Assembly (NCBI GenBank): GCA_024644285.1
Contig: JAHELH010000040.1
Location: 1 to 12,211 of the forward strand
Origin: Paracoccaceae bacterium
GTDB lineage: Bacteria > Pseudomonadota > Alphaproteobacteria > Rhodobacterales > Rhodobacteraceae
Direction of reading: 5' to 3'
DNA: 12,211 nucleotides
How positions within the stretch are numbered: position 1 is the first letter of the stretch; each line of letters opens with the position of its first letter. Made by a program: the position numbers and the translations under genes. Shown one piece after another: positions 1 to 6,447 of this stretch. The notes beneath the pieces are model-generated. The model ran no database searches. It was not told the origin of the DNA and saw only the letters and a list, made by a program, of their open reading frames with translations.

Positions 1-780
1 GGCCAGCGCGCCGCGCCCGGCGCCATCGAGCGGGTCGAGATCGACCCCGCGACGCGCGAGCCGCGATTCAAGGTGATCGGTTGCGACCTGTGGTCGACCG
101 AGGACGGCTTTGCCCAGGCCACGGCTGTGTCCGGCATCACCGGCATCTGCGGCTCGGGCATCATCGAGGCGGTGGCCGAGATGCGCGCTGCGGGCCTCGT
201 CGACGCCGGCGGGCTGATCGGCTCGGCCGCGCAGACCGGCACGCCGCGCCTGATCCCCCAGGGCCGCACCCATGCCTATGTGCTGCACGACGGCACGGCC
301 GAGGGCGGTCCGCTGATCCTTGTGACGCAAGGCGATGTCCGCGCCATCCAGCTGGCCAAATCCGCGCTCTATGCGGGCGCGCGGTTGCTGATGGATGAAT
401 TGAACGTCGATTCAGTTGACCGCGTCGTGCTGGCCGGCGCCTTCGGCGCGCATATCTCGCCGAAACACGCGATGATCCTCGGCATGATCCCCGATTGCCC
501 GCTGGACAAGGTGACCTCCGCCGGCAACGCCGCGGGCACCGGCGCGCGCATCGCGCTCTGCAACCGCGAGGCGCGCGCGGAAATCGAGAAGCGAGTCAGC
601 CAGATCCACAAGGTCGAGACCGCCATCGAGCCGCGGTTCCAGGAGCATTTCGTCGCCGCCAACGCCATCCCCCACGCCACCGCGCCCTTCGAGCGCCTGC
701 GCGCCGTCGTGCCGCTGCCGGAGGTGAGCTTCAACACCGGCGGCGAGGACGGCGGCCGCAGACGCCGACGCCGGGGATAG
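1..780 (+). CDS. ASKHA-domain (DUF4445/RACo-like) corrinoid-protein reductive activator, 3' part
   Basis: Frame 1 is open from the first base, so the gene is cut at its 5' end; 259 residues are visible and the stop is TAG at 778-780. The visible part matches the C-terminal actin-like ATPase half of COG3894/RACo proteins, which use ATP and an N-terminal 2Fe-2S domain (outside the window) to reduce Co(II) in corrinoid methyltransferase proteins back to Co(I). Family-typical stretches are GQRAAPGAIERV at the left edge, the glycine-rich GICGSGIIEAV near visible residue 49, and VLAGAFGAHI followed by TSAGNAAGTGARIA near the C-terminus. An internal GTG at 73 could be taken as a start, but homology-like sequence continues upstream of it. 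The protein ends in a run of six arginines (RRRRRRG), probably a non-conserved tail. It converges on the methyltransferase gene with only 15 bp between the stops and no visible terminator. Family assignment is firm; the cognate methyltransferase lies outside the window. Confidence 0.85.
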   Translation, partial: GQRAAPGAIERVEIDPATREPRFKVIGCDLWSTEDGFAQATAVSGITGICGSGIIEAVAEMRAAGLVDAGGLIGSAAQTGTPRLIPQGRTHAYVLHDGTAEGGPLILVTQGDVRAIQLAKSALYAGARLLMDELNVDSVDRVVLAGAFGAHISPKHAMILGMIPDCPLDKVTSAGNAAGTGARIALCNREARAEIEKRVSQIHKVETAIEPRFQEHFVAANAIPHATAPFERLRAVVPLPEVSFNTGGEDGGRRRRRRG

Positions 781-795
781 CGTCGCGCGGCGGGG

Positions 796-1455
796 TCAAT
801 CGCTCCCGCCGATCACGCAGATTGCCGGCGGTTCGATGTCCGGCAGGGTCTCGGTGCGTATCCCCGTCAGACCGGCCTGCTGCATCTGCGCCGCGATCTG
901 CCGCGCCGTGGCGTCCGAACCTGCGCCGAACCGCGGCTGAACCGTCGTCAGCACCTGCCCGCCCGGCGCAAGACGGCCCGACAGGGCCGCGAAGACCTGC
1001 ACCGGCCTCTCCCAGAAAGGCCAGACATTGACGGAATAGATTCGGTCGAACGGACCCTGCAGCGCCGGCTCACGCTCCAGTGCCTCCCATTCCACCGACC
1101 CGCAGAACAGCCGCAGGCGCCCCTCGGCGACCGCGCCGGAATTGGCGCGGGCGGCGGCGGCGCGCATCACCTCGGACCGGTCGATGCCAAAGGCCCGCCC
1201 GCCGCCGGTCAGCCGGGCGCAGACCAGTTCCAGCGCGTAGCCCGGGCCATAGCCCAGCTCCAGCACCCGGTGCCCCGGCGCCAGCCGCATCAGGTCGACG
1301 GTCCACTCGTTGCGCCGCCGGTTGGAGGCGCGGTGCCGCATGACCATTCCGGCCAGCCGCCCAGCAAGCCCTTCCGGCGCGCCGAACTGGCGCACCAGAT
1401 AGCCCTTGAGCCCGCCGCGCGACGGCGCGCCGCGGGGACAGGATATCGTGCTCAT
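796..1455 (-). CDS. class I SAM-dependent methyltransferase
   Basis: A 219-residue Rossmann-fold methyltransferase. SAM-binding motif I is VLELGYGPG (residues 64-72, E/DxGxGxG type). The acidic end of strand 2 is GID (D92), motif IV-like FDRIYSVNV is at 136-144, and the LAPGG turn (162-166) before strand 5 is typical of the UbiE/COG2226 group. The ATG at 1455 is chosen because it overlaps the stop of the upstream small membrane-protein gene as ATGA and has GGAG about 7 nt upstream; the frame stays open further upstream but then runs through marR coding sequence. The region before motif I (residues 1-60) is basic and may bind the acceptor or membrane lipid. The substrate cannot be read from the sequence. 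It is the last gene of a marR-led operon, so its expression is probably controlled by that regulator. Confidence 0.85.
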   Translation of the reverse strand: MSTISCPRGAPSRGGLKGYLVRQFGAPEGLAGRLAGMVMRHRASNRRRNEWTVDLMRLAPGHRVLELGYGPGYALELVCARLTGGGRAFGIDRSEVMRAAAARANSGAVAEGRLRLFCGSVEWEALEREPALQGPFDRIYSVNVWPFWERPVQVFAALSGRLAPGGQVLTTVQPRFGAGSDATARQIAAQMQQAGLTGIRTETLPDIEPPAICVIGGSD

Positions 1456-1685
1456 GGCCGCGCTCCGGCCGCCGCAAAGCGCAGCAGCATCGCCGTCGCG
1501 GTCAGCGCGGCCATCAGGCCCAGCGCGTGTTTCGACCGTATTTCTGGCAACCCGAATATCTCGGGCGCGAACATGTTCCACGAAATCTGCAGCACCAGCG
1601 CGGCCAGAAGCACCGCGCCGACAACCTTTAGCGCAGAATGCGCGCGGTCGCGCCATTTTCCGTCGATATGCGCCGTGTCGCTCAT
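1452..1685 (-). CDS. small two-helix inner-membrane protein
   Basis: A 77-residue protein with two predicted membrane segments (about residues 19-37 and 53-72) joined by the loop NMFAPEIFGLPEIRSKHALG. That loop resembles the P-x-[IL]-FG-[LG]-P-x-I motif preceding an ALGL helix in many small bacterial membrane proteins, but I do not recognise a named family. The N-terminus is hydrophilic and predicted to lie in the cytoplasm. The ATG at 1685 overlaps the marR stop (ATGA) and is preceded by AAGGAG with an 8-nt spacer, lying inside the marR C-terminus; the 3' end overlaps the methyltransferase start in the same way. This double coupling suggests fixed co-production of all three proteins. A membrane partner or anchor for the methyltransferase is possible but is inference only. 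Confidence 0.75.
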   Translation of the reverse strand: MSDTAHIDGKWRDRAHSALKVVGAVLLAALVLQISWNMFAPEIFGLPEIRSKHALGLMAALTATAMLLRFAAAGARP

Positions 1686-2161
1686 GACTCTCTCTCCTTG
1701 TTCGGTCGCGGCGGCCAATCCTCGCTGTCGAAGGCGGCGATGATGCGCCGCAATACGCGGTTGGCCGTCTGAAGGTCCCTCGCCCCCACATCCGGCAAGG
1801 TCAGGGCCCGGAAAGCCCGGGTCTCGACGGCGCGCATCGCGGCGAACGCGGTCTCGCCGCGCGGCGTGGCGGCCACCAGCTTCGAGCGCTTGTGCCCGGG
1901 GTTGTCGCGGTATTCGACGAAGCCCCCCTCGAGCAGCGCGTTGACCAGCGACTGGATGTGCTGCCGCGTCACCGGCCGCACCCGCGCCATCTGCGGCACG
2001 GTCTGCGGACCGCCGTCGATCACGCTTTCCAGGACGGCCCGCATGCCGATGCTGATCTCGCTTTCACCGTGCAGCTGGCCGAACCCGTGGCCCAGCTTGT
2101 GGAACAGCCGGCGGACGGCCAGCGTCAGATCGTAGAACGCCTCGATTTCCCGGTCGTCCAT
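1682..2161 (-). CDS. MarR-family winged-helix transcriptional regulator
   Basis: A 159-residue protein, the usual MarR length. It has an N-terminal dimerisation helix (FYDLTLAVRRLFHKLG, residues 9-24), a winged helix with helix-turn-helix around residues 54-75 (VPQMARVRPVTRQHIQSLV), and a beta-wing at 84-99 (YRDNPGHKRSKLVAAT) containing the common D/N-P-x-x-x-R-S-K-L pattern. Start ATG 2161 is well supported by a strong AAGGAGGGG Shine-Dalgarno sequence just upstream. The gene is divergent from the membrane-protein gene at 2234, and the shared gap carries two matching inverted repeats, the expected layout for an autoregulating MarR repressor. It heads an operon with the small membrane protein and the methyltransferase. 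The ligand is unknown. Confidence 0.9.
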   Translation of the reverse strand: MDDREIEAFYDLTLAVRRLFHKLGHGFGQLHGESEISIGMRAVLESVIDGGPQTVPQMARVRPVTRQHIQSLVNALLEGGFVEYRDNPGHKRSKLVAATPRGETAFAAMRAVETRAFRALTLPDVGARDLQTANRVLRRIIAAFDSEDWPPRPNKERES

Positions 2162-2176
2162 CACCCCTCCTTGATT

Positions 2177-2193
2177 TGACAAGTAATTTGTCA
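2177..2193. promoter_or_regulatory. inverted repeat 1, probable MarR operator
   Basis: Perfect inverted repeat TGACAA-GTAAT-TTGTCA, 16 bp upstream of the marR start codon and directly upstream of its Shine-Dalgarno sequence. It shares half-sites and the 5-nt spacer with the second repeat, 27 bp away centre to centre. It also contains a TTGACA hexamer (2176-2181) that could be the -35 of the plus-strand gene, with a TATTTG/TGTATT-like -10 near 2198-2205. The symmetry and position fit a dimeric winged-helix repressor; assignment to this MarR is inference from adjacency. Confidence 0.6.
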
Positions 2194-2202
2194 TATTTGT
2201 AT

Positions 2203-2221
2203 TTGACAATTGAGTTGTCAA
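2203..2221. promoter_or_regulatory. inverted repeat 2, probable MarR operator
   Basis: Perfect inverted repeat TTGACAA-TTGAG-TTGTCAA (7-bp arms, 5-nt spacer), ending 12 bp before the ATG of the divergent membrane-protein gene. Read on the minus strand its right arm gives TTGACA, a consensus -35 that could drive marR with a poor -10 (AAATAT) 17 bp downstream near 2193-2198. The 2171-2220 segment is only about 26% GC by direct count, in strong contrast to both neighbouring genes. Occupancy of both repeats would be expected to block transcription in both directions. Confidence 0.65.
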
Positions 2222-2233
2222 GTGGAAATCGGG

Positions 2234-2926
2234 ATGCTCACCCAGACCCATGCCCTGATCGCCGTCGCCCTGTTTGCCGGAAACGGGCCACATGCGCGGG
2301 TCGCGGCGGCGCTGGCGGGCGCGCTTTTGCCCGATGCCGATCTCTGGGCGATGATCCTGACCGAGGCGGCGCTTGGCAGCAGCGGCTGCGAGATATTTCA
2401 CTACCGCTTCTTCGAGCCGCGCTGGCAGGCGCTGCAATCGGTGATGAACAGCGCGCCGGTCTGGCTCGCGGTCCTGGCCGCCGGCTGGCATTTCGAACGG
2501 CCGCTGTTGCGCATCGCCGCCGCCGCGGCGCTGCTGCATCTGGGCGCGGATTTCCTGCTGCATCACGACGATGCGCGGGCGCATTTCTGGCCGTTGAGCG
2601 ACTGGCGCTTCCGCTCACCGGTCTCTTACTGGGACCCGGCGCATTACGGCCGACTGGCCGCCGCCGCCGAACTGCTGCTCGGGCTGGCGCTGCTGCTGTG
2701 GCTGCTGCGGCGCGCCCGCACGCGCGGGGCGGTCGCGTTGCTGGCCGCCGCATTCCTTGCCTATGCCGTACCGCTGGGCGTCACCTTCGGGCAGGACGCC
2801 CAGGCGCATGCCCGCGGCCCCGGATCCTGCGACGCGCGGCCCAATCCCCGCGAACGGTGGCATACGGGTTCCCTCGATATCCGTGGATTTCTCCCCGCCA
2901 ATGCTGATTTCGGCGCAAAAATATGA
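2234..2926 (+). CDS. integral membrane protein, YdjM-like metal-dependent hydrolase family (tentative)
   Basis: A 230-residue protein with about four hydrophobic segments (near 8-33, 74-88, 94-108 and 142-184). It has a conserved-looking polar set: H6 in QTHALIA, D34/D36 in LLPDAD, and H102, D106, H110, H111, D112, D113 and H117 in LLHLGADFLLHHDDARAHFWP. This spacing of LPDxD and later His/Asp residues recalls the membrane-bound YdjM/DUF457 metal-dependent hydrolases and a group of short roseobacter proteins that, from memory, are often labelled cobalamin biosynthesis protein CobQ without real support. ATG 2234 was chosen because upstream in-frame codons (GTG 2222, TTG 2210) overlap the operator; the Shine-Dalgarno match (GGAA/CGGG) is poor, leaving some doubt. 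The last 45 residues are hydrophilic and may be a non-conserved extension. The gene is divergent from marR and probably repressed by it. Confidence 0.65.
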   Translation: MLTQTHALIAVALFAGNGPHARVAAALAGALLPDADLWAMILTEAALGSSGCEIFHYRFFEPRWQALQSVMNSAPVWLAVLAAGWHFERPLLRIAAAAALLHLGADFLLHHDDARAHFWPLSDWRFRSPVSYWDPAHYGRLAAAAELLLGLALLLWLLRRARTRGAVALLAAAFLAYAVPLGVTFGQDAQAHARGPGSCDARPNPRERWHTGSLDIRGFLPANADFGAKI

Positions 2927-3031
2927 TAGACTGCACGCGCTGCCACTGGCGCACCGCTGCATGCATCCGTGTCAGTAACACCGTCACCGGTACGCCGGTC
3001 GCAGTCCCGATGATCTATGGGGAGAGACGAC

Positions 3032-3718
3032 ATGCGTGATTTGTTCCGAACGACCGCCATCGCGCTCTTGCTGCCCGGGCTGGCGGCGGCGGGCTCCATC
3101 GAGGTGACCTTCGTCGACCACATCAAGGCCGAGATGATCGAGCAGGACGTGTATATCGAGAAGGACGCGGGCAAGGTGTTCCGCGTCACGCCAACCGATT
3201 ACAGCGAGCATATGGCCGCCAAGGTCTTCACCACCGCCGTCGGCGTCGAGCACGACCCGATGGCGATGGAGAAGATCGGGCCGTACGACAAGGGGATGGC
3301 GCTTGGCTTCACCCTGGCGGAGTGGCTCAGCGGCGCGGGGACCGCGACGATCGAATGCGACGGTAGCCAGGGAAGCATCTCGGCAGAGTTCGAAAACCTG
3401 GTGCCCGACGGGCTGTACACCATGTGGCAGTTCTACATGGGCATGCCCCTGCCAGAGCATTTCTCGACCTACGACCTGCCCGTGGGCGCGCGCGACGGCT
3501 CCGACTCGGTCTTCACCGCCGATGCCGATGGCAAGGCCGTCTACACCGCCACGTTCGAGCCCTGCCTGCAGGGCGGCGGCACACAGCTGGCCGCGGGTCT
3601 AGCCATCGCCTATCACAGCGACGGCAAGACCTATGGCTACGAACCGGGATCGATGGGCGACAAGACCCACATCCACCTGTTCACCATGCTGCCGAGCGAC
3701 GCGGAGATGCCGCACTAG
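3032..3718 (+). CDS. secreted/periplasmic protein of unknown function
   Basis: A 228-residue protein starting with a classical signal peptide: RDLFR basic start, hydrophobic TTAIALLLPGL, and an LAAAG cleavage site near residues 20-21. ATG 3032 is preferred to ATG 3017 because GGGGAGAG lies just upstream of it and the longer form would add residues in front of the signal peptide. The mature part looks beta-rich and contains only two cysteines (C109, C178), compatible with one disulphide bond. Features that could bind ligand or metal are VPDGLYTMWQFYMG (124-137), a DADGKAVYTATF strand (164-175) and DKTHIHLF (210-217). I do not recognise the family. A TATGAT hexamer at 2922-2927, at the end of the preceding gene, could be a -10, but no -35 is convincing. 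The gene looks monocistronic and ends at a strong hairpin. Confidence 0.75.
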   Translation: MRDLFRTTAIALLLPGLAAAGSIEVTFVDHIKAEMIEQDVYIEKDAGKVFRVTPTDYSEHMAAKVFTTAVGVEHDPMAMEKIGPYDKGMALGFTLAEWLSGAGTATIECDGSQGSISAEFENLVPDGLYTMWQFYMGMPLPEHFSTYDLPVGARDGSDSVFTADADGKAVYTATFEPCLQGGGTQLAAGLAIAYHSDGKTYGYEPGSMGDKTHIHLFTMLPSDAEMPH

Positions 3719-3746
3719 CCGCCTGGGCGCTGTAATGTCCGATCGT

Positions 3747-3772
3747 TAGGATGGGGGGTCGCCCCCATCCTA
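3747..3772. terminator. bidirectional hairpin terminator between converging genes
   Basis: Perfect 11-bp inverted repeat TAGGATGGGGG / CCCCCATCCTA with a GTCG tetraloop. It starts 28 bp after the stop of the secreted-protein gene. On the other strand its outer edge contains the TAG stop (3770-3772) of the small basic protein. There is no long T tract on either side, but a hairpin this strong between convergent ends is best read as a shared terminator. Confidence 0.75.
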
Positions 3773-3988
3773 CATCCGGCCGATCCGCCGGCCCACCCGC
3801 ATCGCCTGCTTGGCGCGCTTGGCGCTTTCCTGGCCGTTCTGCTTTTCCAGCCGCTCGGCCTCGGGATCGCGCGGCTGGCCGGGCTTGCGGCGCCGCGCTG
3901 CCATGTCGAAACCCTTGTCGATGCCCTTGCTGATCGCCTTGCGCAGAAACAGCCGCATCACAAGGTTGATGATCTGGTTCACGTTCAT
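3770..3988 (-). CDS. small basic protein following scpB
   Basis: A 72-residue protein, strongly basic. An amphipathic N-terminal helix (NQIINLVMRLFLRKAISKGI, residues 4-23) is followed by an Arg/Lys-rich region (ARRRKPGQPRDPEAERLEKQ, then KRAKQAMRVGRRIGRM). No signal peptide or real membrane span is evident; the first helix might lie on the membrane surface. ATG 3988 fits an AAGGGG sequence about 8 nt upstream; a GTG at 3997 would sit inside that ribosome-binding site. It starts 21 bp after the scpB stop and is the last gene of the long minus-strand block, with its stop codon inside the terminator stem. I recall similar short basic ORFs in Rhodobacteraceae but no function. Confidence 0.65.
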   Translation of the reverse strand: MNVNQIINLVMRLFLRKAISKGIDKGFDMAARRRKPGQPRDPEAERLEKQNGQESAKRAKQAMRVGRRIGRM

Positions 3989-4009
3989 CGCTGGCACCCC
4001 TTTCGCGGG

Positions 4010-4666
4010 CTATTCCTCGAACATCTCGCTTTGATCTTCCGGACCGTCATCTTCGTCCGGCACGCCCACACCATCGGGCAGATTACCCGGCGGCGGGCGG
4101 TTTTCCAAAAGGCCGGCGGCCCGCAATTCCTTCAGCCCCGGCAGGTCGCGGGCGCTCTCTAACCCGAAATGGTCAAGGAATTCTTCCGTCACCACGAAGG
4201 TCACCGGCCGCCCGGGGCTCATCTTGCGGCGGCCGAAGCGGATCCAGTCCATCTCGAGCAACTGGTCCACCGTGCCGCGGCTGACGCTGACGCCGCGGAT
4301 CTCCTCGATCTCGGCCCGCGTCACCGGCTGGTGATAGGCGATGATCGCCAGCGTCTCGATGGCGGCGCGGCTCAGCTTGCGCGTCTCGACCACCTCGCGC
4401 TGCATCAGGAACCCCAGATCCGGCGCGGTGCGCAGCGCCCAGGCGTCGCCCACCTTGACCAGCCGCACCCCGCGCCCTTCGTATCGCTTGCGCAACAGCT
4501 GCAACGCCTCGGCCGCATCCGCGCCGTGCGGCATCCGCGCGTTCAGCTCGGCCACGCTGACCGGCTCGGCCGATGCGAAGAGGATCGCCTCGACCATGCG
4601 CTCCTGCTCGGCCATCACCGGGGCCTCGAACAGGCTGTCTTCGGTTTCCTCGAGCTCTTCAGCCAT
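4010..4666 (-). CDS. scpB: segregation and condensation protein B
   Basis: A 218-residue ScpB, the accessory subunit of the Smc-ScpA-ScpB condensin complex, which dimerises and binds ScpA to organise and separate chromosomes. It contains two winged-helix domains: about residues 21-95 (MVEAILFASAEPVSVAEL start) and 97-170. The family hallmark LAIIAYHQPVTRAEIEEIRG is at 106-125 and SRGTVDQLLEMDWI follows at 129-142. The C-terminal tail (from about 190) is acidic and low in complexity, as in many proteobacterial ScpB proteins. ATG 4666 overlaps the scpA stop by 8 nt, pointing to coupled translation; an upstream in-frame start would only add basic residues read out of scpA. Confidence 0.95.
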   Translation of the reverse strand: MAEELEETEDSLFEAPVMAEQERMVEAILFASAEPVSVAELNARMPHGADAAEALQLLRKRYEGRGVRLVKVGDAWALRTAPDLGFLMQREVVETRKLSRAAIETLAIIAYHQPVTRAEIEEIRGVSVSRGTVDQLLEMDWIRFGRRKMSPGRPVTFVVTEEFLDHFGLESARDLPGLKELRAAGLLENRPPPGNLPDGVGVPDEDDGPEDQSEMFEE

Positions 4667-5450
4667 CTTTTCTTTTCCGGCGGATCTGGATCGGCGCGAA
4701 GGTCTCGCCCTGGCGGATCTCGACATCTCCCGCCTTGGCCAGTTCCAGCGTCGCCGCGAAGGTCGCCGCAGTGGCCGAGCGGCGCAGTCCCGGATCGGAC
4801 CCCCAGCCCTCGGGCAGATAGCTCGACAGGTCGGTCCAGTCGCCGGCGAACGCGATCAGGGGGCGCATCCGGTCCAGCGCCTGCTCCATCGTCAGGACCC
4901 GGTCGCGGTCCATCGTGAACGGGCGGAACTCGTCGCGGGTGCGGATCCGGGCATAGCCCTGCATCAGGTCCAGCAGCGTCGCGGTATAGGTGATCCGGCG
5001 GGTCCGCGTCACGTCCTCGGGAATGCCGCGCGCAAAAAAGTCGCGGCCCTTCTGGTCTCGCGCCATCAGGCTGGCGGCCTGCTCGCGCATCGCCTCCAGC
5101 CGCTCCAGCTGGAACGCCAGGTGCGCGGCCAGCTCCTCGCCCGAGGGCCCCTCGTCGCCCGGTTCCGGCGGCAACAAGAGACGGGATTTCAAATAGGCCA
5201 GCCAGGCCGCCATCACCAGGTAATCGGCGGCCAGCTCGATGCGCAGGGTCGTGGCGCGCTCGATGAAGCCCAGGTACTGCTCGGCCAGCGCCAGGACGGA
5301 AATCTTGCGCAGATCGACCTTTTGCGTCCGCGACAGCGTCAAGAGCAGGTCGAGCGGCCCCTCGAAGCCGTCCACGTCGACGATCAGCGCCTCCGCCGCG
5401 CGGCGCGCATCCACGCTGGTCACGTTGTCGAAAGCGCCCGGTTCAGCCAT
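4659..5450 (-). CDS. scpA: segregation and condensation protein A (kleisin)
   Basis: A 263-residue ScpA, the kleisin that bridges the two Smc heads and recruits ScpB. The N-terminal Smc-neck-binding region carries the family signature DGFEGPLDLLLTLSRTQKVD (residues 27-46), followed by the helical DYLVMAAWLAYLKSRLLLPP segment near 80-99. The C-terminal winged helix that contacts the other Smc head ends in ELAKAGDVEIRQGETFAPI before a basic IRRKRKDG tail. ATG 5450 is chosen because it overlaps the nagZ stop by 8 nt and precedes the conserved start; the longer frame would be nagZ sequence in another phase. smc itself is not in the window. Confidence 0.95.
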   Translation of the reverse strand: MAEPGAFDNVTSVDARRAAEALIVDVDGFEGPLDLLLTLSRTQKVDLRKISVLALAEQYLGFIERATTLRIELAADYLVMAAWLAYLKSRLLLPPEPGDEGPSGEELAAHLAFQLERLEAMREQAASLMARDQKGRDFFARGIPEDVTRTRRITYTATLLDLMQGYARIRTRDEFRPFTMDRDRVLTMEQALDRMRPLIAFAGDWTDLSSYLPEGWGSDPGLRRSATAATFAATLELAKAGDVEIRQGETFAPIQIRRKRKDG

Positions 5451-6447
5451 AGACCCGTCCGTCCAGAAGCGAGGCAAGCTCTGCCTCTGCGGCCGGAATG
5501 TCAATGGGCTGCGGCGCGCGCCGTGCCGCCAGCGCCACCCTGGCCCGGTCCGCCGCCGCGCCGTCAAGCGCACCGCTGACCTCGGCCACTTCGCGCATTT
5601 CGTCCAGTTCGCCGTTGCAATGCAGGATCACATCGCAACCGGCGCCAAGCGCCGCCCGGCAACGCGCCGAAAGATCGCCCGCCAAGGCGTGCATCGAGAT
5701 GTCGTCGGTCATCAGCAGGCCGGAAAACCCGATCTCGTCACGGATCAGGCCGACCATGGTCGCCGAGGTCGTCGCGGGCGCCTGTTTGTCAAAGGCCTCG
5801 TAAACGACGTGCGCGGTCATCGCCATCGGCAGGTCGGCGAGCGCCGCGAAGGGCGCGAAATCGCGCCGGCGCAGCTCTGCCCCCGCGGCATCCACCACCG
5901 GCAGATCGAGATGGCTGTCCACATGCGACCGGCCATGGCCCGGTGCGTGCTTCATCACCGGAAGCACGCCGCCCGCCTGCAGCCCGTCCGCTACCGCGCG
6001 CGCCGCCGCCGTCACCGTTTCGGGATCGCTGCCGTAGCAGCGGTCTTTCAGAAACGGATGCGTGCCCGCCTCGGCCACGTCGCACATCGGTCCGCAATTG
6101 ACGTCGATCCCGAGGGCCAGCAACTCGTCGGCGATGATCCGCGACCGCAGCCACATCGCGCGCATCCGGTCCGGCCCGCCCTTTTCCATCTGCTCCAGCG
6201 GCGGCAGCCATTGCCGCCAATACGGCGGCCCGATGCGCTGGACCCGTCCGCCTTCCTGGTCGATCAGGATCGGAGCGTCGCGCCCCACCGCTTCGCGCAG
6301 CGCGTCGGTCAGGCGGCGCACCTGGTCCGGCGTCTCGAGGTTGCGGCGGAACAGGATGAACCCCCAGGGCTGGGCGTCGGCGAAAAAGTCCCGCTCCTCG
6401 GCCGAAAGGCGCGGACCGTAACAACCGAGGATCGCCGCCAGCGTCAC
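5443..6447 (-). CDS. nagZ: beta-N-acetylhexosaminidase, glycoside hydrolase family 3
   Basis: A 334-residue NagZ, a cytoplasmic GH3 enzyme that removes GlcNAc from 1,6-anhydromuropeptides during peptidoglycan recycling. Seen are the substrate-binding LIDQEGGRVQR (61-71), the KHAPGHG loop (166-172) with the catalytic His/Asp dyad region HVDSH (175-179), and LLMTDDISM (244-252), in which D248 aligns with the nucleophile. Length is normal for single-domain proteobacterial NagZ. The start is GTG at 6447, overlapping the TGA of the SPOR gene as GTGA; no in-frame ATG gives a better N-terminus (TLAAILGCYGPRLS is typical). No signal peptide, as expected. Its place directly after a SPOR gene and before scpAB is, from memory, a frequent alphaproteobacterial order. 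Confidence 0.95.
   Translation of the reverse strand: MTLAAILGCYGPRLSAEERDFFADAQPWGFILFRRNLETPDQVRRLTDALREAVGRDAPILIDQEGGRVQRIGPPYWRQWLPPLEQMEKGGPDRMRAMWLRSRIIADELLALGIDVNCGPMCDVAEAGTHPFLKDRCYGSDPETVTAAARAVADGLQAGGVLPVMKHAPGHGRSHVDSHLDLPVVDAAGAELRRRDFAPFAALADLPMAMTAHVVYEAFDKQAPATTSATMVGLIRDEIGFSGLLMTDDISMHALAGDLSARCRAALGAGCDVILHCNGELDEMREVAEVSGALDGAAADRARVALAARRAPQPIDIPAAEAELASLLDGRVYG

Noticed and set aside
2986..2999. Small hairpin ACCGG-TACG-CCGGT in the gap before the secreted-protein gene
   Set aside because: Only 5 bp with no T tract, about 30 bp before the start codon; expected by chance in GC-rich DNA.
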